Shown: in pieces, positions 57,841-64,000 of the stretch
Layout of the letters: every line of letters starts with the position of its first letter
Numbering within the stretch: the stretch's first letter is position 1
Source of the DNA: Conus ventricosus
Lineage: Eukaryota > Mollusca > Gastropoda > Neogastropoda > Conidae
Length of the DNA stretch: 64,000 bases
Direction of reading: 5' to 3'
Assembly: GCA_018398815.1 (NCBI GenBank)
Contig: CM031620.1
Span: 69,006,590-69,070,589, forward strand
The notes under the pieces: generated by a model
Seen by the model: the letters and a program-made list of their open reading frames with translations, nothing else
Database searches by the model: none
What the model was told of the DNA's origin: nothing
Translations under genes and position numbers: made by a program

Positions 57841-59090
57841 AAATATTGTTTGAGACCACTTTTCTCTGGTTAATTCAATCTTTAACCTGGCCAGTCAAAA
57901 TTATATCCAAAATTCTTTATTCTTTTTATGCATCTGGTGATGCGGTAGTCGGTGGGGGATGGGGAGAACCTGGTGATTTAGGGTTGGAACTTGCTTGGTC
58001 TCGCTCGTCCGCCCCTGTCACAATTGCCGGTCTCGTATTCTTCGGCCACCGTCTGTTTGTGTGTGCAAGGGAACGAGTTTTATGTTTGCGAGCGTGCGTA
58101 CGCATGATTAGTTGTTTGGATGCGTGGTTGGAGAATTGTGTCATTTTGAAATGTTGCTATAAAATGTGGGGATAATTGTGCCATTGAATTATTATTATTT
58201 GCAAATGTGGTGGCAGTCATAAACAATGGTTGCTGTATTAGTTCAGTTCCTAAGAAAGGAAAATGTTGAACGTGAGTGAGGGAAGGATCAAGATATAATT
58301 TGTGTGTTTAGCCTGCGAATGTAATCTCTTACCTGCTTCGTGTGAAGAGACCTTTAGCGAACATTCCTCAGTTGGTTTGTTTACTGTGTTATGCTCAGGT
58401 CTGTGTCGAGCTGGTGCGGTGAATGTATTTAGAAAACCTCCCCTCGCCCATCATGCAAGGGGCTGTTAGGATTTGACAGCATATGCTAGACTGTACTGAC
58501 GGCGGGGTTCCAGTACCCTTCCTTCTTTCCTCCAGTTCCTTCCGTGTCCTCCCCTCCCGGGGGGATTCACCCGAAGCTTGCGCTGTTGGGGGCCACGCAC
58601 TGGTTGAGGAGCCCAGGACTTTGCTGGAGGATCCCGACCCCTGTCCGGGACCTTCAGCGACAACGCCTCGTCCCACGGGACGCGTTCTCCGCGGTCTTCG
58701 GACCTCCTACAGCCCGTGTCACCAGTGTGGTTCGTTGTGCGTCGTGCAATTCGGGTGTGTGTGTGTCAATGGTGTCAGCGTTGAAAGACACTTTGTTCAG
58801 GAACCGACCCGGTTTGGGGCACTTGGTGCGACTCGGTGCTCACAGTGGACTTTGGGGAGGCAGGGATGTGGGGGAACCACATGAAGCACGGAGGGGAATG
58901 CGTGCTGGAATCCTTATTTAAGATTATAGTTATATTGTGTGCGTTGAAATGTTTGTTTGCGACTATGGTATGTCGTGTGTGTTGAAATGCTTAATTGTGT
59001 GTATGTCGTGAGTGTTAAAAATACTTGAGTGTGATTGTGCATGTTGTGTGTGTTGGAATGCTTATTTGTGTCTACGTGTGTGTTGGTGTG

Positions 59091-59096
59091 AATAAA
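59091..59096 (+). promoter_or_regulatory. Polyadenylation signal in LTR
   Basis: AATAAA followed by a GT-rich stretch (gggggtgttgtatcg), 122 bases before the LTR end, a usual position for the R/U5 border. Confidence 0.6.
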
Positions 59097-59222
59097 GGGG
59101 GTGTTGTATCGTAATCTTTCTTGTGTGGTCTCTTGCGGGGCGTGTGAGTTTAGTCACTCCCTTCACTCCCATCTAGACCGATCCTGTCAGGGCAGACCTC
59201 CAGGGGTCGGTCGTGACATTTG

Positions 59223-59240
59223 TGGGGGCTCGTCCGGGAT
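59223..59240 (+). promoter_or_regulatory. Primer-binding site, tRNA-Pro type
   Basis: TGGGGGCTCGTCCGGGAT, 4 bases after the LTR end. Eighteen bases complementary to the 3' end of tRNA-Pro, identical to the PBS of murine gammaretroviruses. It is expected to prime minus-strand DNA synthesis. Confidence 0.85.
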
Positions 59241-59650
59241 GTGAAGGGCTCTGACTGTTTCTCTCGTTTCGCGGAGTACCTGTCCAGTTCTGTCTGTTCT
59301 GTATACGTTTAGTTAGTTTGTCATGTTTGTTTGTGGGTGGTTGGCTGGGTGACTCTAGCGTGTAGGGAGTCTTGGTGGCTGAAGGAATATCTGGTGTGGC
59401 TGGGGAGTCGAGGTGAGACCAGGGGGAATCGACCGCGACCAGACCTCCTCCTTCCGCCGGGTGCCTCACGCAGATACGGCCGTAAGACTTTCCTTTCTGT
59501 TGCCACTCAGTCTGTCATTCCTGTTTTATAGTTAACCAGTTTTTTTTTTACCGGGTGGTTATTGAGTACAGGTGGGTGTATTGGACGTTAGTGTCACTTT
59601 TTCCTCTCTCCGGATTCCGTCTGCCATTTTTTTTTTTTTTTTTTTTTTGT

Positions 59651-59809
59651 CGGTGAGCCCCACCGCACTGTTGCTCGTGCTGTGGAGTGCGGTGTTGCCA
59701 GAGTGGGAGCAGCCTGGACATATTTTTTTTATTTTTATTTTTGTTGGTGAGCCCCACCGCACTGTTGCTCGTGCTGTGGAGCACGGTGTTGCCAGAGTGG
59801 GAGCAGCCG
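59651..59809 (+). repeat. Duplicated stem-loop in the element B leader
   Basis: A unit of about 64 bp occurs twice (59651-59714 and 59745-59809), each preceded by a T-rich tract. In the first copy CACCGCACT pairs perfectly with AGTGCGGTG; the second copy has two mismatches in the stem. It lies between the PBS and the gag start. Confidence 0.8.
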
Positions 59810-59947
59810 AAAATTGTACGTTGCCGTTTTTTTTTATTTGCTGTTTCTCAATCAGTCACCAAGAGACGTGACATATCCGAGCGGTATTTGTTTCTTCCTA
59901 GTGGAATTGTCTTTCCCTGTATTTGAGAACCGTAGGATATAGTTGTC

Positions 59948-61515
59948 ATGGCAACGTCTGGTGCTGGTGGTATGGCGACGCGTGCGTCGAAGAAGAAGGG
60001 TCTTCAGGGTGTAGTCCCTACTATTAGTACCAGCACTTCGACTACAGTGACTTATACTTATTCCAGTGCTGTAGCCGATAGTCCAGCGAGTACTTTCACT
60101 ACTTCTTCGCTAGGGGATCTTCCTGTTGAGACCCCGACTGGCACTTCCGCTCGGAAGTGTCAGAGTATAGCGAAGCAGCTGTGGGCTTCTGTTGAGTCGC
60201 AGAAACCAAAACCCTCTCTTCTCCATGCTTCCCCTCGTAAGGAGCATGCCCGGGGGACTTTCCTCATGGGAAAGTCGAGACCCAAGGGACGGACCAGACG
60301 GGTCATCCTCCCGTGTCGGGAGTGGTAAATCCTGCTCAGGATATCGCCTCTGTCCTGATGTTTTTGGAGCGACAGCGGCGAGAGGATGAGGCCCTCCGTA
60401 GGGAAGAGGCTGCAGGCAGGAATCCCTGCGTAGGGAAGAGCTGGATAGGCAGGAAGCTCTGCGTAGGGAAGAGCGCAGAGAGGAGGCGGATAGGATGGAA
60501 GCCCTGCGTAGGGAGGACGCTACGCTGCGTAGGGGGAGGCTACGCTGCGTAGGGAAGAGGCTGTCAGACAGGACGCCCTCCGTCGGGAAGAGTTAGATCA
60601 GCGTAGAGAGGAGGCTGCCAGACAGGAAGATCTGCGCAGAGAGGAGACTGCCAGACAGGAGGCCCTGCGTAGGGAAGAGATGGAACACTTCTTTCGCGGT
60701 CTCCCGCATCTGTAAATCAGGGGGTTGATCGACAGGCAAGTGATAGAGTTAGAGGCCAAAGTTAAAGCTCCCAGAGTTCAGACCTAGTGAGGACATTGAT
60801 ATGTTCTTAGAGCATTTTGACAAGGTTGCTAGTTCATACCAATTGTCTGAGGAACAAAAGGCCATGCACCTTTTTTCTGGATTATCAGGTACTGCAAGGG
60901 AGTGTGTGCTCACTCTAAATGAAGGCGCGTCTTATGCAGACATGCAGTTGGCTCTGCGTAAGCGTTTCCACCTTACTCCAGAGACGTACAGGAGGAAATT
61001 CAGGTCCATGAAAAAGAATAACGATGAGACCTTCGTGCAGTTTGGAGATAGGCTGCGCAAAACGCTAGGGTACTGGCGTCAGTTGGCTAAGCTGGACCTG
61101 GAGGATCTGATTCTCATCGAACAGCTGACCAACACTGTGTCCCCAGAGTTGAGGATTCGTATAGGCGAGACAGCACCTCAGGATTTCGCGGCTGCGATTC
61201 AGACCGCTGAGGTGTTTGCTGAAGCCCATAGAGCTTATGGGCATCGCCCTGATACGGACAGGAGGGCCCCCACAGGATTTAGTGGCAATAAGGCGCCGAC
61301 GACGGCTAGCGGGTCGAGCAAGGCAGGCAGTTCATCGGGGACCTCAGCACCCCGACTGTGTTTTCTTTGTGGTCGTCCCGGCCACATTAGGAAAGATTGC
61401 CCTAAAGCCGCCGGTAGTCATGGGGCTAGTCCTTTCCAGCGTCCTCGTGCCTCGGCTAACGTGGGGTCCATCCCAGCTTCTGGTGATTCAGAGTGCCCAG
61501 TATTTCTTTCTGTTG
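59948..61515 (+). CDS. Element B gag polyprotein, with frame breaks
   Basis: The ATG at 59948 opens a Ser/Thr-rich region. After a frame change (about 60190-60310) comes LMFLERQRREDEALRREEAA and a tandem array of RQEALRREE-like units to about 60690, predicted to form a coiled coil. The capsid-like part starts near 60801: MFLEHFDKVASSYQLSEEQK, ALRKRFHLTPETYRRKF, FGDRLRKTLGYWRQLAKLDL, IEQLTNTVSPELRIRIGE. The stretch from TPETYRRKF to FAEAHRAYG fits the helices of the SCAN domain, known to derive from Gmr1-like gag. A zinc knuckle CFLCGRPGHIRKDC (61359-61400, C-x2-C-x4-H-x4-C) follows. Gag forms the particle and packages RNA. Breaks near 60190-60310, 60420, 60530 and 60715-60800 look like single-base indels. 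Confidence 0.8.
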
Positions 61516-61800
61516 TTGGGGTCTTCCTTGGTCGACTCCATCAGGGATTCGGGAGCATCAACGCTCTTTGTCGATAAGGATTTGGTTTCCCCTGAGGCTC
61601 AGCGGGGCGCAGTTATGATGTGTGCGGGTTGGAGGCTGGTTTTACCTCCACCCGTCCTTCTGTACTCATTCCTATCTCCACCCCCTACTTCTGTGGCGAA
61701 GTATGGGCTATCGCGGTGGAGCGACCTCTGTATTCCCTTCTCATAGGGAATACTATCACCTTCGCAGACGGACGCAGTCAGTCTGTGTCTACGGATCTGC
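61516..61800 (+). CDS. Element B aspartic protease
   Basis: In the frame after gag: VDSIRDSGASTLFVDKDLVS with the catalytic DSG at 61546-61554, and in a shifted frame PYFCGEVWAIAVERPLYSLL ending IGN (about 61686-61755), the position of the ILG-type motif of retropepsins. One frame change near 61620 separates the halves. It cleaves the Gag-Pol precursor in related elements. Length about 90 residues, normal for a monomer of this family. Followed by a Lys/Glu-rich linker (TRAKAKKQEQELRP) leading to the integrase. Confidence 0.7.
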
Positions 61801-62039
61801 CCATACATGCGTGTGTGGGAGTTACCACGCGCGCCAAAGCCAAGAAGCAGGAGCAGGAATTGCGTCCCGTTCTACAGCCGATCTCTGACGAGGTTCTGGC
61901 TAGGGCTGATCCTGCTACCATGGTCCGTCTTCAGGCCAGGGACTTGGATGTCCAACGCCTGCGACAACTGGTGGGTCGTCCTGCTCAGTCAGCCCGACAC
62001 GCCAAGGTGAGCTTTAAGCTCACAAAGGGATCCTCTTTA

Positions 62040-63140
62040 GGGTTTTCACTCAGGCAGATAGGGTGGCCAAGCAGCTAGTCGTCCCCAAAGCTTGAGAGAA
62101 TCTGTTCTCCGGCAGGCCCATGATTCACCCATGGCAGGTCATATGGGCTCAAAGCGGACTCTCGAGCGAGTTAGACAGGATTTCTTCTGGCCGGGGATGA
62201 ATTCTCAGGTCAGGCAGTACTGCCGCAGTTGCGATGTCTGCCAATGGACAACGCCTAAGGGGCGCTTGAGGCGTGTTCCCTGGGATCAGTGCCACTGGTT
62301 GGGGAGCCATTCAGCAAGGTTGGGGTCGACCTGGTGGGACCCATTAATCCACCATCCGATCGCGGTCACCGCTACATTTTGGTAGTGGTGGACTATGCGA
62401 CTCGGTATCCAGAGGCTGTCCCGCTTAGGACTATCGATGCCCCTACTGTTGCTGAAGCTCTCTGGCAGATTTGGACGCGCACTGGCGTGCCCAAGAAGAT
62501 CCTTTCGGACCAGGGAACCCAGTTTCTGTCCGAAACCATGCAGGAAGTGAACACTCTGCTCAATGTTCACAAGGAGACAACGTCACCCTATCATGCGCAA
62601 GCCTTGTCGAGCGCTTTAATGGGACATTGAAGCAGATGTTGCGTCGCCTGTGTGCAGAGCAACCTCGTGAGTGGGATCGTTTCATTCCTGCCGTGCTGTT
62701 CGCCTACAGGGAGGTTCCACAGGAAAGCATGCGCTTTTCCCCGTTCGAACTCCTGTATGGCAGAACAGTACGAGGACCCACCAACGTCTTGAAGCAGATG
62801 TGGACTCACGACGATATGGAACCGCTGTCAAGGAGGAGAGTCGATATGTGGTCGATTTGCGCAACCGCATCGCTGACACTTGCCAGCTTGCTCAGCAACA
62901 TTTGCAGTCGGCAAAAACCAAGTACAAGGCTTTGTACGACCGGCGCAGTGTTGAACGGTGGTTTGAGCCAGGTGATGAAGTGTTGCTTCTCCTTCCACAA
63001 AAGAAGAACAAGTTGCAGCTTGCTTGGCAGGGCCCTTTCGTAGTCTGCAGTCGGGTGGGTGACTGGGACTATAGGATTCGCGTGCGAGGCAAGGAACGCC
63101 TGTATCATGCCAACCTCCTGAAGGCATACGTGCGACGAAC
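62040..63140 (+). CDS. Element B integrase, located before RT
   Basis: The H2C2 zinc module is visible: His 62119-62121 and 62138-62140, Cys 62230-62232 and 62239-62241 (QYCRSCDVCQ). The core has Asp in GVDLVGP (62328-62330), Asp in ILSDQGTQF (62508-62510) and Glu in LVERFNGTLKQ (62609-62611), then SPFELLYGR and a GPY/F-type module LAWQGPFVV…DYRI…LYHANLLKAYVRR at 63025-63140. No chromodomain. Frame changes near 62285, 62600 and 62810 break it. The enzyme would insert element cDNA. It follows the protease directly, with no RT between. Confidence 0.8.
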
Positions 63141-63269
63141 TCAGTGTCAGGCAGGATTCACCCCTGTCGTTGTGGAGAGTGGCGATGAGCACACCGTGTC
63201 GGTGGCTCAGGACATCCCCACTGTTCCTCTCGTCGAGGAGGAGTCATGGCAGGATGTTTGCTTTGGTAT

Positions 63270-63520
63270 GAACCTCTCCTCAGCTCAGACAGATCAACTG
63301 CACAGGTTGTGCCAAGAGTTCCAGGGCGTACCAAAAGAAGTACGGCCGGAAGTTTGTACTGGAGAGCGATCATCATCCTCTCCAGTGCCTGGACCGGATC
63401 CGGCCAGTCAGTCGTCGACTCATGAGTTAGGCAGTGGAACTGCAGAGTCATGCGTTCACTTTTCGCCATATCAAGAGTTCCAGCAATACGGATGCTGACT
63501 ATCTCAGCCGAGCTCCGTAG
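63270..63520 (+). pseudogene. RT linker fused to RNase H tail by internal deletion
   Basis: LSSAQTDQLHRLCQEFQGV (63276-63332) is the segment that precedes RT in this family. It is followed without a break by a different frame reading YGRKFVLESDHHPLQCLD and, after TAG at the usual Trp position, AVELQSHAFTF and DADYLSRAP before TAG at 63518. The whole RT palm and most of RNase H (normally about 1.3-1.5 kb) are missing. Confidence 0.75.
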
Positions 63521-63861
63521 TCAGCACATTGGAGAAATCAGTCAGAGGGACACTTCCCCTCAACCAGGGTTATATCCCCTTTTGTCTGTGTATCAGGTGT
63601 AGTGACAGTTTTCACTTCAGTGATGTTAACGGTAGTGAATCACCACTGGTTCGGATTGCTACTGTTATTGTTGGAAGGTTTGCTTAGTTGTTTGATAAAT
63701 GTAGTATTATGTATTTCCCTGTGTAATTCTATCGTGAAACGGTTGTATTGGATTTATCGTACTCTGTCGATCACAGAGGGTGGGTTCGGTCCCATTGTTG
63801 TGATTTTGCACATGCGTCAAGGTTCAAAGGAGCACTGTATCTCAGAGAAACAGATGCTTTT

Positions 63862-63870
63862 AGAAGGGGG
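63862..63870 (+). promoter_or_regulatory. Polypurine tract
   Basis: AGAAGGGGG two bases before the 3' LTR start, the expected primer for plus-strand DNA synthesis. Confidence 0.7.
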
Positions 63871-63872
63871 TT

Positions 63873-64000
63873 TGTCACGAGTTTGTCACGAGGCTATGAC
63901 GATTGGCCCATCTAGGGTGGTGGAATTATTCATTTATTTATTGTCGTTGTTGTTGTCGTGTATCCATCCTTGAGGTGGCTTGTGGTGCGGTTGCACCTTA
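63873..64000 (+). repeat. 3' LTR of element B, cut by window end
   Basis: 128 bases starting TGTCACGAGTTTGTCACGAGG, matching 57152-57282 with about five differences, including two one-base gaps. The rest lies beyond the window. Confidence 0.9.

Larger units (their letters stand above)
57152..59218 (+). repeat. 5' LTR of element B
   Basis: It begins TGTCACGA and ends TCGTGACA, a perfect 8-bp terminal inverted repeat. The opening octamer is present twice (57152 and 57163), also in the 3' LTR. Possible TATA boxes are at 57833-57840 and 58158-58164; an AATAAA signal lies at 59091-59096. About 2.07 kb is long for Ty3/gypsy LTRs. Confidence 0.85.
57152..64000 (+). mobile_element. Ty3/gypsy element B, Gmr1-like, internally deleted
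   Basis: 5' LTR 57152-59218, tRNA-Pro primer-binding site 59223-59240, gag 59948 to about 61500, protease about 61516-61800, integrase about 62040-63140, start of the RT linker (63270-63330) joined directly to the last part of RNase H (63333-63520), purine tract 63862-63870, and the 3' LTR from 63873, cut by the window end. The two LTRs match in about 126 of 131 visible positions, so insertion is fairly recent. Order gag-PR-IN-(RT)-RH is that of Gmr1-like elements, and the gag carries a SCAN-like segment. RT is missing, so this copy cannot transpose on its own. Confidence 0.85.

Overview
The window is animal nuclear DNA, most likely from a lophotrochozoan and probably a gastropod mollusc. That placement is inferred from secreted cysteine-rich exons with GT-AG splice sites, tRNA-derived SINEs, jockey/CR1-like and L1-like LINEs, long (CA)n runs, Ty3/gypsy elements and a Polinton-like DNA element. 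No bacterial genes, operons, CRISPR array or rRNA are present. It is a scaffold with one 100-N gap at 30877-30976. Single-base indels break almost every coding region, and long stretches look like unpolished long-read consensus.

Layout. About 0-8.4 kb (minus strand) holds three separated exons of a secreted multidomain protein, in gene order TSP1-like, follistatin/Kazal-like, cystine-knot-like (CTCK). They lie in introns packed with different minisatellites. 8.7-14.6 kb is mostly tandem repeat (43-bp, 38-bp and AACACAATG-type arrays) plus a GC-rich stretch that may be coding. 14.6-24.1 kb is a degraded Ty3/gypsy element with both LTRs and the pol order protease-integrase-RT-RNase H. 24.2-28.3 kb and 42.9-47.1 kb are two noisy copies of the same Polinton/Maverick-like block. 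A clean integrase fragment follows the N gap, a noisy integrase copy lies at 36 kb, a major-capsid-like gene lies on the minus strand at 41.3-42.6 kb, and the packaging-type ATPase occurs three times, cleanly only at 48.7 kb. Just after the clean ATPase is an 89-bp perfect-looking hairpin. 46.3-48.5 kb and 48.6-50.9 kb are a direct duplication, one copy noisy and one clean.

The last 13 kb is cleaner: an L1-like fragment, two 5'-truncated jockey/CR1-like LINEs (minus), a tRNA-derived SINE, a small zinc-finger/coiled-coil gene (plus), and a second Ty3/gypsy element whose 3' LTR runs off the window end. This second element has ~2.07-kb LTRs, a primer-binding site matching tRNA-Pro, a gag with a SCAN-like capsid segment and CCHC knuckle, then protease, then integrase. 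Only after the integrase comes the start of the RT linker, joined directly to the tail of RNase H.

Most notable: two different Ty3/gypsy elements with Gmr1-like (copia-like) pol order and charged coiled-coil repeat arrays in gag; three minisatellites whose units carry the splice site of the exon they abut; and the Polinton-like block with its TATA/GC-box hairpin. The noisy 21-48.6 kb part should be treated as assembly-limited.
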